This document shows positions 30,193-38,998 of a stretch of DNA of 64,000 bases, piece by piece. Position 1 is the first letter of the stretch. Each line of letters starts with the position of its first letter. The notes beneath the pieces were generated by a model, which made no database searches, was not told where the DNA came from, and saw only the letters and a program-made list of their open reading frames with translations. Both the position numbers and the translations under genes were made by a program. The stretch is from Pedobacter cryoconitis. GTDB lineage: Bacteria; Bacteroidota; Bacteroidia; Sphingobacteriales; Sphingobacteriaceae. The stretch is taken from positions 1 through 64,000 of the forward strand of contig NZ_QLLR01000008.1 in NCBI RefSeq assembly GCF_003259615.1, read 5' to 3'.

Positions 30193-30882
30193 TTAGAAGG
30201 ATTGTTTAGCCAGTTCTTCCTCGATCTGATTGAATATAGTCAGAAAGCCCTGCTTGTCCAGCTGTTGCTTAAACTCTTCCAGCTTCTGCGTTAAGGTTTC
30301 CAATTGCTCTTCGGTAAATGGATTGAGCCATAACCGCATACAAATCCGGTTCAGTGCATAGGTAATATTTTCAATTTTCTCATAGCTGAAAAGGTATTCA
30401 CTGGAGATAAACTTATCCAGAAAATGAGCGAAACGCGGCTGGTCTGTTAACCCGGCATATTTTAAAAATCCGGTTAAGGATTCGGTGTGTGCGCCGCCCA
30501 GCTGCTGGTAAAAAAGAGCGGTATTTACCTTATTCTGAGTTAAAAGGAGGTGATCAAGAATGAGCTCCAACCCGATATGTGCTAAAAAGAAAGGCTTTAC
30601 GGGGCCGGTTTGTAAGGCTGGTAAGATCAGTTGTTTAAGGATAGCGGTCTGCGTTTTGAAAAATTCTGAGGAATGGAATAAACGGTCTACTTCCAGGTGT
30701 CTTTTCCATCCGCTAAGCAAGTCGGCATATTCAGGTACATCCCTGAAAAGGTATTCATCTTTCTGCGGATTAAGGTTCCAGTCTTTGTCAGCATTTTTGA
30801 TCAGGTCGGGCAATACCACACCCATCACCATATAATTATTGGAGTTTTGCCGTTCAAAATAAAAGTGCGAAAGAAAGTTCAT
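30193..30882 (-). CDS. AcpH-like acyl carrier protein phosphodiesterase family protein
   Basis: 229 residues, helical. The start MNFLSHFYFE, GVVLPDLIKN, LLSGWKRHLEVDRLFHSSEFF and AHIGLELILDHLLL match the landmarks of the AcpH family (MNFLAHLxLA, LLxDF, HxxID, DHxL), which removes 4'-phosphopantetheine from ACP. Identity to E. coli AcpH by eye is low, so the same activity is plausible but not shown. It is monocistronic, between ligA and tyrS (divergent). Confidence 0.6.
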   Translation of the reverse strand: MNFLSHFYFERQNSNNYMVMGVVLPDLIKNADKDWNLNPQKDEYLFRDVPEYADLLSGWKRHLEVDRLFHSSEFFKTQTAILKQLILPALQTGPVKPFFLAHIGLELILDHLLLTQNKVNTALFYQQLGGAHTESLTGFLKYAGLTDQPRFAHFLDKFISSEYLFSYEKIENITYALNRICMRLWLNPFTEEQLETLTQKLEEFKQQLDKQGFLTIFNQIEEELAKQSF

Positions 30883-31009
30883 CGTTTTAAAAGTAGGATT
30901 TTTTTAGGAGGGAGCCGGGGAAATGGCCCAAATAACCCATAATTATTTATACCTGACAAGAATCTGTCCAAGATCCGCTTTTATCGGGCGCTAAGTTTAA
31001 ACGGTTTCT

Positions 31010-31017
31010 TATCTTTG
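31010..31017 (+). promoter_or_regulatory. -7 element of the tyrS promoter
   Basis: TATCTTTG is a perfect TAnnTTTG -7 box, with transcription expected near 31022 and a leader of about 12 nt before the ATG at 31034. No good TTG was found about 20 bp upstream. Confidence 0.5.
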
Positions 31018-31033
31018 CCGAAATTATAAAGCG

Positions 31034-32320
31034 ATGACCAATTTTGTTGATGAATTAAGATGGAGAGGCATGTTACATGATATCATGCCCAATGCAGAAG
31101 ATAAATTAAATGAAGGCATGTGCTCAGGATATATAGGTTTTGATCCTACGGCTGATTCGTTACATGTTGGTCACCTGACGCAGATTATGACATTAATTCA
31201 CTTTCAACGTGCTGGCCATAAGCCTTATGCGCTTGTGGGTGGAGCTACTGGTATGGTCGGCGATCCGTCGGGAAAATCTGAGGAAAGAAATTTACTGACC
31301 GAAGAAACATTGGCTCATAATCTGGATGGAATTAAAAAACAGTTGAATCAATTTTTAAGCTTCAGCGCTGAAGGTAACGGTGCGGTGATGGTTAACAATG
31401 CAGATTGGTTTAAAGGTTTTAGTTTCCTTGATTTCATCAGGGATGTAGGTAAGCACATCACTGTGAACTACATGATGGCCAAAGACAGTGTGAAAAAGCG
31501 TTTGGAAGGTGATACTGGTATGTCTTTTACGGAGTTCAGTTACCAGCTGATCCAGGGTTATGATTTCTATTATTTATGGAAAAATAACAATTGTACAATC
31601 CAGATGGGTGGTTCTGATCAATGGGGTAATATTGTAACCGGAACAGAATTCATCAGAAGAAAAGACAGAGGAACAGCTTATGGATTAACTACACAACTGA
31701 TCAAAAAATCGGACGGTACTAAATTCGGAAAAACTGAAAGCGGAGCAATCTGGTTAGACCCTGAGAAAACTTCTCCTTATAAATATTACCAGTTCTGGCT
31801 GAATGCTACAGATTCCGATGCGAGATCATGGATACGTATATTCACCTTGCTGGAGCAGCAGGAATTAGAGAAATTGGAAGCAGAACATGACGCAGCACCT
31901 CATTTGAGGATTCTGCAGAAAGCACTGGCTACTGATATTACCATCAGAACACATTCTGAAGCTGCTCTGGAAACAGCAGTGAAAACTTCAGAATTCTTGT
32001 TTGGTAATGGTTCTTTATCATTTTTAGAGAGTCTGAGCCCTGCACATATCCTGGAAATCTTTGACGGTGTACCTCAGTTTGTAATTAGCCGTGAAGAATT
32101 AGCATCAGGTATTGATGTAGCTACCTTACTGGCGGAAAAAACGACAGTATTCCCATCCAAAGGAGAAGTAAAGAAAACTATCCAGGGTGGCGGATTGAGT
32201 ATTAATAAAGAAAAAGTAGCAGAGGTTACTGCCAGTTATACTGTCAGCAACCTGATTAATGATCAATATATTATCGTTCAGAAAGGTAAAAAGAACTATT
32301 TCCTGTTAATCGCGGAATAG
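31034..32320 (+). CDS. tyrS: Tyrosyl-tRNA synthetase
   Basis: 428 residues. Class I aminoacyl-tRNA synthetase with HIGH as HVGH (DSLHVGHLTQI), QGYDFYYLW, GGSDQWGNIVTG and KMSKS as KFGKTES. A C-terminal S4-like RNA-binding domain (about 360-428, KGEVKKTIQGGGLSINKEKV) is present. It ends one base before the end of the convergent LuxE-like gene, with no terminator between. Confidence 0.97.
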   Translation: MTNFVDELRWRGMLHDIMPNAEDKLNEGMCSGYIGFDPTADSLHVGHLTQIMTLIHFQRAGHKPYALVGGATGMVGDPSGKSEERNLLTEETLAHNLDGIKKQLNQFLSFSAEGNGAVMVNNADWFKGFSFLDFIRDVGKHITVNYMMAKDSVKKRLEGDTGMSFTEFSYQLIQGYDFYYLWKNNNCTIQMGGSDQWGNIVTGTEFIRRKDRGTAYGLTTQLIKKSDGTKFGKTESGAIWLDPEKTSPYKYYQFWLNATDSDARSWIRIFTLLEQQELEKLEAEHDAAPHLRILQKALATDITIRTHSEAALETAVKTSEFLFGNGSLSFLESLSPAHILEIFDGVPQFVISREELASGIDVATLLAEKTTVFPSKGEVKKTIQGGGLSINKEKVAEVTASYTVSNLINDQYIIVQKGKKNYFLLIAE

Positions 32321-32321
32321 T

Positions 32322-33320
32322 TTACTGAACCAGCAGGTTACAGCCTCTGATGTCTGCATTGTCAAAACGGCCAAGTACTTCAAAGGAACCGCCAGGCAAT
32401 AACCGGCCCAGGTCCTGTGTAGCGATAAACGAGCAGGAGTTAATATTGGCAAGGTCAATAATGTTAATGCCTCCTGTCTGAGTAGAATTGAGGAGTGTTA
32501 GGGGATCATTCGTGTCCCTTAACACAATCTTCATCCAGTTTGGACAATCAAATACACCTTCTCCCAAAGAATAAGCTTGTGAAAGCAGCTCAGTCATACC
32601 ATATTCACTGTGGATGGCATTTACACCAAATCCGCTTTTTAATATTTCGTGCAGTTCTTCCCGGACCATTTCTTTCCTCTTTCCTTTCATACCGCCGGTT
32701 TCCATCACGATTAATTCGGGGAAGTCTAATTGGTGGTTTTCAAGAAAGTCGAGCAGGGCATAGGTAACGCCAATTAATAACGTTGGCTGACCTGCCTTTT
32801 TTAAAGCCGTTAATTTTTGGAAAAGCTCTTCGTGGTTGTGTAAAAAATAGCCGCTATCGGGATGTTTGCTTTGTTTCAGTAATTCGTCAATCATATAGAT
32901 CAGTGAAGAGCCGTCTCTTTCCAGATAGGAAGGAAGTAAAGCCAGCAGGCAAGTGTCTGCTACCGGGCCGTAAAACTGCTCAAATGCTTTGTTAAAACTT
33001 TCTTCGTATACACTCAGGTCAGTTACGACATGTTTGCTCTGTACCATTCCGGTAGTTCCGGAGCTGCTGAAAACAATTTCCTCTGGCTCAGTATTACTGA
33101 CCACGCGATGGGTTTTGAAAAAGCTGATCGGCAGATAGGGAATATCAGCAACCAAGGTGATCTGTTCAGGTTTAATATTCAGGTGAGTGATAAACTGACG
33201 ATAGGGTACACAAAACTCCGCCTGGTGTTTGAAAACGGCCAGTGCAGTTTCATTAAACTGCTGTTCATCGCGGATAGAAAATATTTGAGGAATTAAAGCT
33301 TTCACGCCGCAAAAATACAC
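32322..33320 (-). CDS. LuxE-like acyl-protein synthetase/acyltransferase
   Basis: 332 residues. Belongs to the LuxE branch of adenylate-forming enzymes: SSSGTTG at 85-91 is the ATP-binding P-loop, followed by IHSEYGMTELLSQAYS and a C-terminal TQDLGRLLPGG. LuxE activates a fatty acid as acyl-AMP and holds it as a thioester. No luxC, luxD or luciferase genes are nearby, so the role here is unknown; acyl transfer in lipid or polysaccharide metabolism is possible. The start is uncertain: ATG at 33320, or GTG at 33302 just after TATTTTTG on the minus strand. Confidence 0.75.
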   Translation of the reverse strand: MYFCGVKALIPQIFSIRDEQQFNETALAVFKHQAEFCVPYRQFITHLNIKPEQITLVADIPYLPISFFKTHRVVSNTEPEEIVFSSSGTTGMVQSKHVVTDLSVYEESFNKAFEQFYGPVADTCLLALLPSYLERDGSSLIYMIDELLKQSKHPDSGYFLHNHEELFQKLTALKKAGQPTLLIGVTYALLDFLENHQLDFPELIVMETGGMKGKRKEMVREELHEILKSGFGVNAIHSEYGMTELLSQAYSLGEGVFDCPNWMKIVLRDTNDPLTLLNSTQTGGINIIDLANINSCSFIATQDLGRLLPGGSFEVLGRFDNADIRGCNLLVQ

Positions 33321-33337
33321 AAAGAGTTAGATAAATC

Positions 33338-33688
33338 TTATGCTGTTGTTTTTTTAACCAGTACTGCTTTTCTGAACTGGTACCCACAATAACCGCTTAC
33401 TGCAGCCACGAAGCCGCCTAGTAATACTGAAACTAATAAAACTAACCACCAGGCGTGAAGACCGAACATTTCTGCAACGCGCGAAACCAGCAGATTATGG
33501 TTAGGCAGGCTCTGGTATAAAGCAACGCCTGTCCATAATACGACAATCGCAAAGAAAGGTTGCCACAAAGATAGTTTTGCCGTTTTACCGATTAACCCGC
33601 AGGTTGCAAAGGAAAGGATTACAATGATCCACCAGGGTAAAATCATTTGTAATAAAAAAGAGGCGATAAGTATAACTAGAAAGACCAT
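33338..33688 (-). CDS. Small multi-pass membrane protein, unknown
   Basis: 116 residues with about four hydrophobic segments (MVFLVILIASFLLQMILPW, IIVILSFATCGLIG, FFAIVVLWTGVALYQSL, WWLVLLVSVLLGGFVAAVSG) and a basic C-terminus. No motif was recognised. It starts 3 bp after the stop of the penicillin acylase-family gene on the same strand, so the two are probably co-transcribed. Confidence 0.75.
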   Translation of the reverse strand: MVFLVILIASFLLQMILPWWIIVILSFATCGLIGKTAKLSLWQPFFAIVVLWTGVALYQSLPNHNLLVSRVAEMFGLHAWWLVLLVSVLLGGFVAAVSGYCGYQFRKAVLVKKTTA

Positions 33689-33691
33689 GTG

Positions 33692-36130
33692 CTATTTTTT
33701 AGAAATTTTTAAACGAGAAAGAACTTTACCCTGGGTATCCTCAGCAGATTGCATCAGGTAAAGGTCATATAATTTACCATCTGCCCAGGTACTCAGCATG
33801 TCGTCATAGAAAAAGCTGCCCGGATTACCTGATTGTCCGCCGGGGTATACACCATGGCCTTTAGGCTTTTTCCCAAGCTCAACGATCATTCTCCACGATG
33901 GCCCATTTTTTTCACTTAAGGCATTAATGGTACTTTTCGCTCCTCCGATCATTAGTGTTTCCGAACCCATTCCCGGTATATTGGCCAGGTGAGGTACATG
34001 TGTCTGTTTCACATTTGCCCATTGCCATCTTTTACCGATCGGCCCGTATTTTCGCTCCAGACTATCGCAGGTGTATTTAAAAGCTTCATTAACGAGATCA
34101 TTCAAAGTTTCCTTTTGCGGAGTATTCACGTTGTCGAACCATTTTGAGCCCGGGTCTTTTAAAATTAATTCCACAGTCCGGTCTTTGGAAGGATACCGCA
34201 TCGGTACTGAGGCAATCGTAAATTCGTCATCCCAGATGTCGATAAATAAGCGTTTTGTCCACAGGTCGAAAATACTGCCGCCAATTGCGTTGGCGGTAAA
34301 AAATTTATCCCATTTGCTGGTGATTTCCAATGCTTCTTTTTGTGTCGCATTGAGTTTTGCCGGGTCAATTTTTGAAAGTAGTGCGGGCAGCAGATCCTGA
34401 GCCAGAATACTGTAACTGTCACTTTGCATGATCCGGATACTATCGGCGGTTGCTTTTGTCATCGCTTTAAGCCTGTCATTAATTCTTTTGCCACGTTCAT
34501 AAGAGCCAAATTCCCAATTGACATAATAAGGGTAGGATGGATCGGTAGAGGACTGATTTGCTGAGCTGACAAAGTTTCTTTCCGGATTTTTAACTGTCGG
34601 ATTTTGTGCATAAGGTATCCATCCCTGCCAGTCATTCTTAGGATCAGAGCCATCGAGTATAAACTTACCCTGATCTTTCCATTTCAAAGGGAATTTTCCA
34701 TTCGCTGTAATGGCAATATCATTCGCTGAAGAAGCAAAAATAAAGTTCTGTGCAGGCGCTGTATAATAAGTCAGTGCTTTCCGGTAGTCGTTGTAATTTT
34801 TACCCCTGTTCAGTAAATAAAAAGTCATCAGCTCATTTGATTTATCATGCGCAATCCAGCGCAGCGCATTACCGGTAGGCACATTGTTGGCCATGCCGAA
34901 CTTTTCTGGTTTCTGAAAATAAACAACCGGACCATGGTGGGTATAAAAAACGGTATCTATTTCATTTTTAGCACCTCTGATTTTTATCTTTTCCAGTCTT
35001 ACAGTCGTATTTTTCCACGCATTGTTGTATTTATACTGCTTGTGTGTATCATCCTTAAATTTGATCTGGTAAAAATCCAGTACATCAGCGGCAACATTGG
35101 TTACGCCCCATGCAATGTCTTTGTTGAAACCAATTGTAATACCAGGAGCGCCTGGAAGAGACACTCCATAAGCATTAAGTCCGGGTGCATTTAACTGGAT
35201 CTGATACCAGATAGAAGGCAGTGTTAAATTCAAATGGGGGTCATTGGCCAGAATTGGATACCCTGAGGCCGTTTTTGCACCAGAGAGCGCCCAGTTATTA
35301 CTGCCAATACCATCTTCCAATACTTTGGTTTTTACTTTACCTATAGTCATTTCAGTGAAGTCTGCAGGAGTTTGAGGAACCTGCAGTGGCTTGAAATCCC
35401 ATTTTGTACCTACAGGAATAATAGGGTCTTCACGGAAAGGATAGTCAGGGAATAAGTCGGCAGTTACTTCAGGGCCATATTTTTTTAGAATGTTACTCAT
35501 ATAGAATTCATCAGAACCCATAGCGAGTACTGCTGACATCTGTTTTAAAAGCAAAGCACATTTAAGCGGTGTCCAGTCTTCGGGCTTAAAATCAAGTATT
35601 TTATATTCTAATGGAAGCTGTGCGCTGGAAAGTGAGTGGATATAGTCATTGATCCCGGCGGTATAAGCTTCAATCATCACTTTTGATTTAGGATCTTCCA
35701 TCATGCCTTTTAAAGAGTTCTCAGCACCATAAACCATACCCATGCGGCGTTGGTATCTGTCGAGTTCAATGGCTTTAGCACCCACTACTTCAGAGAGCCT
35801 TCCGGCTGCAAAACGGGTCTGAAAATCCATCTGCCATAAGCGGTTCATTGCGGTAATATAGCCTTGTGTGTAATAAACATCGTGGTCATTTTTAGCAAAA
35901 ATATGAGGGATCATCCGGTCATCAAAAACGACCTCAACTGTTTCTTCTGTCCCTTTCAGACGGATTGCACTTTTTTTAGCAACACTCATCTTTTCTGCAT
36001 TCTGCCAGAAACCGGTAAAGGGGTTAAGGAATTTTAAAAGCGGGGGGACGGAACCAAATTTTGTGTTTAACACAATGGCTAACAGTATAGGTATAATGAC
36101 GCAAATGAATGCTTTGAATTTGTTCTTCAT
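33692..36130 (-). CDS. Penicillin acylase-family (Ntn) hydrolase
   Basis: 812 residues. Starts with a membrane anchor or uncleaved signal (FICVIIPILLAIVLNTKFG). The Ntn-hydrolase beta-subunit nucleophile is Ser277 in DGIGSNNWALSG, which in this family becomes the N-terminal residue after autocatalytic removal of a spacer. NDPHLNLTLPSIWYQ, PGAPGITIGFNKDIAWGVTN and the late GPSWRMIVELG with PGGQSGNPGS are typical. Members hydrolyse amides such as beta-lactam side chains or acyl-homoserine lactones; the substrate cannot be read. Divergent from the GH31 gene. Confidence 0.92.
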   Translation of the reverse strand: MKNKFKAFICVIIPILLAIVLNTKFGSVPPLLKFLNPFTGFWQNAEKMSVAKKSAIRLKGTEETVEVVFDDRMIPHIFAKNDHDVYYTQGYITAMNRLWQMDFQTRFAAGRLSEVVGAKAIELDRYQRRMGMVYGAENSLKGMMEDPKSKVMIEAYTAGINDYIHSLSSAQLPLEYKILDFKPEDWTPLKCALLLKQMSAVLAMGSDEFYMSNILKKYGPEVTADLFPDYPFREDPIIPVGTKWDFKPLQVPQTPADFTEMTIGKVKTKVLEDGIGSNNWALSGAKTASGYPILANDPHLNLTLPSIWYQIQLNAPGLNAYGVSLPGAPGITIGFNKDIAWGVTNVAADVLDFYQIKFKDDTHKQYKYNNAWKNTTVRLEKIKIRGAKNEIDTVFYTHHGPVVYFQKPEKFGMANNVPTGNALRWIAHDKSNELMTFYLLNRGKNYNDYRKALTYYTAPAQNFIFASSANDIAITANGKFPLKWKDQGKFILDGSDPKNDWQGWIPYAQNPTVKNPERNFVSSANQSSTDPSYPYYVNWEFGSYERGKRINDRLKAMTKATADSIRIMQSDSYSILAQDLLPALLSKIDPAKLNATQKEALEITSKWDKFFTANAIGGSIFDLWTKRLFIDIWDDEFTIASVPMRYPSKDRTVELILKDPGSKWFDNVNTPQKETLNDLVNEAFKYTCDSLERKYGPIGKRWQWANVKQTHVPHLANIPGMGSETLMIGGAKSTINALSEKNGPSWRMIVELGKKPKGHGVYPGGQSGNPGSFFYDDMLSTWADGKLYDLYLMQSAEDTQGKVLSRLKISKK

Positions 36131-36414
36131 ATTCTATTGAATTACCGGTTAAAGTATTTGGTATCCTATGGCAATTTAATATAAAACTGGATTGATTGCT
36201 AATGTTAATCGTATTTGTGATTTTCAGCTGAAGATGGTTGCTGGTTTGTTCAAGAAAATGCTAAATAGATTCAGCAAACTTTATTTTGATCTTGATAGTT
36301 GAAATTTCTATTAGAATTATATCTGAAAAATCTTGTGTTTTGGCATAATAATTAACACTTTAGCTAGGTCAATCAGACAATTTATACACACAAACAGATT
36401 ACGGAAACCTTTTT

Positions 36415-38889
36415 ATGGAAGAATTCGAAGAGCAAGGAAACGAAATAACGGACAACGAAAATATCAAGGAAATAGTTGAATCCACTATTCAACATTTAAA
36501 CAATCCGGTATTAGCTTTAAAACCGATAGTTAAGAAATATCTTACGCAAGTTCGTGATGTTCGTAAGGATGGGAACAAATTTTTCTTCTCGGATGGGGAA
36601 GCCTGCGTAGAGGTCAGAATAGTAAGTAATGAAATTATACGCGTCAGACTTGCGCCACATAGTGTTTTCCTGGAAGACTTTTCTTATGCTGTTCCGGTTG
36701 TGGATCAGAAAGTAAGTACGTTCAGTTTCGATGAGGAAGAAGATTATTATGCGATTGCAACCAATACGGTAACTTGTAAAATCAGGAAAGAGGATTTTCA
36801 TATTTCATTTACAGAGAACCTGTCCCAAATTGTGATGAGTGAAGATGCCTCTCCGATGCACTGGGAAGAGAATGCGGATTTTGGAGGGTATTATGTTTTT
36901 GCCACTAAAAAATGTTTTCCGGAAGAGAACTTTTTCGGCCTTGGTGATAAATCAGGAAATATGAACCTGCGCGGCCGTCATTTTCAGAACTGGAATACTG
37001 ATGCTTATTCTTTTGGATGGGATCAGGACCCTTTATACAGAACAATCCCGTTTTATACAGGCGTTCATCAAAAATCTGCTTACGGTATTTTCTTTGACAA
37101 TACCTTCCGCTCTTATTTTGACTTCGGTAAAGAAGATAATGGTAAGACCAGTTTCTGGTCAGATGGTGGTGAATTACAATATTATTATATCCACGGGCCA
37201 CATATGATGGATGTGGTAAAACGTTATCAGACTTTGACCGGCACGCATCCTATGCCTCCTAAATGGGCTTTAGGGTATCATCAGTGCCGCTGGAGCTATT
37301 ATCCGGAAACCAAGGTGAAAGAAATTGCAGATGGGTTCCGTTCCAGAGATATTCCTTGTGATGCGATTTATTTCGACATTGATTATATGGATGGTTACCG
37401 CTGTTTTACGTGGAATAAAAAACACTTTCCTGATCCAAGGAAAATGATCAAGGAATTAGCAGACGATGGGTTTAAAACTGTCGTGATGATTGATCCGGGA
37501 ATTAAAGTAGATGATAATTACTGGGTTTTTAAAGAAGGAAAAGAGAACAACTATTTCTGCAGAAGGAGTGATGACTATTTTATGGAGGGTCATGTGTGGC
37601 CAGGCAGATGCCAATTTCCTGATTTCACGAACCCAGCAGTAAGAGATTGGTGGGGAGGCTTGTATAAAGAGCTCGTAGACATGGGGGTTGCAGGGGTTTG
37701 GAATGATATGAATGAGCCGGCAGTATTCGGCGCAGGAACTTTTCCAAACGATGTACGTCATAATTACGATGGGCACAGAGGTTCACACCGTAAGGCACAT
37801 AACGTGTACGGGATGCAAATGGTACGTTCAACTTATGACGGCTTGAAAAAGCTGATGCGTAATAAACGTCCTTTTACGATTACCCGTGCCGGATATGCTG
37901 GTATGCAGCGTTATGGTTGTGTATGGACAGGTGATAATGTAGCGAGCTGGGAACATTTAAAAATAGGAAATATACAATGCCAGCGGATGTCAGTTTCAGG
38001 AGTCCCTTTTTGCGGAACTGATATTGGAGGATTTAGCGGTGAACCGGATGGAGAGTTATTTACCCGCTGGATTCAGTTAGGAACATTTTCTCCTTTTATG
38101 CGGGCACACTCTGCGGGTGATACAGCCGAAAGAGAGCCCTGGAGTTTTGGAGAGCCTTATACTGCGATCAACCGTAAGTTTATTGAATTGAGATACCGTT
38201 TAATGCCTTATTTTTACTCTGTATTCTGGGAGCACCACCGTTATGGTTTCCCGATTCTGAGGCCTCTGGTGATGTTGGAGCAGGAAAATGTGAGCAATCA
38301 TTTCAGACAGGATGAATTTGCCTATGGGGATAAAATCCTGGTATGCCCGATTTTAGAGCAAGGGGCTGTTTCAAGGACGGTGTATTTGCCAAAAGGACAA
38401 TGGTATAATATCTGGACGCATGAATTACTTGCCGGAGAAAACGAACATTTAGTAGATGCGCCGTTAGAGAGTATGCCTATTTTCATCAAAGCGGGGGCTG
38501 TTATTCCAGAGTATCCGGTGATGCAGTATGTGGGAGAGAAACATGTAGACGAGGTATTACTGAATATCTTCTATGCGAACTATGAAGTGAATTCATTCTT
38601 CTTTGAAGACCATGGGGACACTTTTGCCTATGAGCAGGATATTTATTCGGAGAAAAAGTTCACGGTTAAAGGAAACGACCGCCGCCTGCTGATCCAGCAG
38701 AAACTGGAAGGTTTATATACACCGAATTATGAAACCTATAATTATAACTTAATTGGCATTCCTTTTGGAGTTAAGAAAGTCATTGTAGACGGATTGGAAA
38801 TTAAAGACTATTTTACTGACGATAGAAACTGCTTACGTTTTAAAAGCAATAAAAACTTCTCTGTAATACAAATTCAGGGAGAAATATAA
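36415..38889 (+). CDS. Glycoside hydrolase family 31, alpha-glucosidase
   Basis: 824 residues without a signal peptide, so cytoplasmic. An N-terminal beta domain (Gal-mutarotase-like) precedes the TIM barrel. The catalytic nucleophile is Asp431 in GVWNDMNEP, and the acid/base is the Asp of WTGDN near 507. GYHQCRWSYYPE is another family signature. It should release glucose from non-reducing ends of maltose or glycogen-derived oligosaccharides. A 16-bp perfect inverted repeat and glgB follow, suggesting a glycogen-metabolism unit. Confidence 0.95.
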   Translation: MEEFEEQGNEITDNENIKEIVESTIQHLNNPVLALKPIVKKYLTQVRDVRKDGNKFFFSDGEACVEVRIVSNEIIRVRLAPHSVFLEDFSYAVPVVDQKVSTFSFDEEEDYYAIATNTVTCKIRKEDFHISFTENLSQIVMSEDASPMHWEENADFGGYYVFATKKCFPEENFFGLGDKSGNMNLRGRHFQNWNTDAYSFGWDQDPLYRTIPFYTGVHQKSAYGIFFDNTFRSYFDFGKEDNGKTSFWSDGGELQYYYIHGPHMMDVVKRYQTLTGTHPMPPKWALGYHQCRWSYYPETKVKEIADGFRSRDIPCDAIYFDIDYMDGYRCFTWNKKHFPDPRKMIKELADDGFKTVVMIDPGIKVDDNYWVFKEGKENNYFCRRSDDYFMEGHVWPGRCQFPDFTNPAVRDWWGGLYKELVDMGVAGVWNDMNEPAVFGAGTFPNDVRHNYDGHRGSHRKAHNVYGMQMVRSTYDGLKKLMRNKRPFTITRAGYAGMQRYGCVWTGDNVASWEHLKIGNIQCQRMSVSGVPFCGTDIGGFSGEPDGELFTRWIQLGTFSPFMRAHSAGDTAEREPWSFGEPYTAINRKFIELRYRLMPYFYSVFWEHHRYGFPILRPLVMLEQENVSNHFRQDEFAYGDKILVCPILEQGAVSRTVYLPKGQWYNIWTHELLAGENEHLVDAPLESMPIFIKAGAVIPEYPVMQYVGEKHVDEVLLNIFYANYEVNSFFFEDHGDTFAYEQDIYSEKKFTVKGNDRRLLIQQKLEGLYTPNYETYNYNLIGIPFGVKKVIVDGLEIKDYFTDDRNCLRFKSNKNFSVIQIQGEI

Positions 38890-38890
38890 A

Positions 38891-38933
38891 CAACTGGTTT
38901 AAGCAGGCTATGCTTGTCTGCTTAAACCAGTTG
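38891..38933. repeat. Perfect 16-bp inverted repeat between the GH31 gene and glgB
   Basis: CAACTGGTTTAAGCAG (38891-38906) and CTGCTTAAACCAGTTG (38918-38933) are perfectly complementary with an 11-nt loop. It begins 2 bp after the GH31 stop and is not followed by a T-run. It may be an mRNA 3'-end stabiliser, a weak terminator or a protein-binding site. Confidence 0.8.
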
Positions 38934-38998
38934 CTAATGAACAGGAGCGGAGATTTCCAGAAGGAAGCATTTTGAACTAAATATAACCCCTTAAAATA

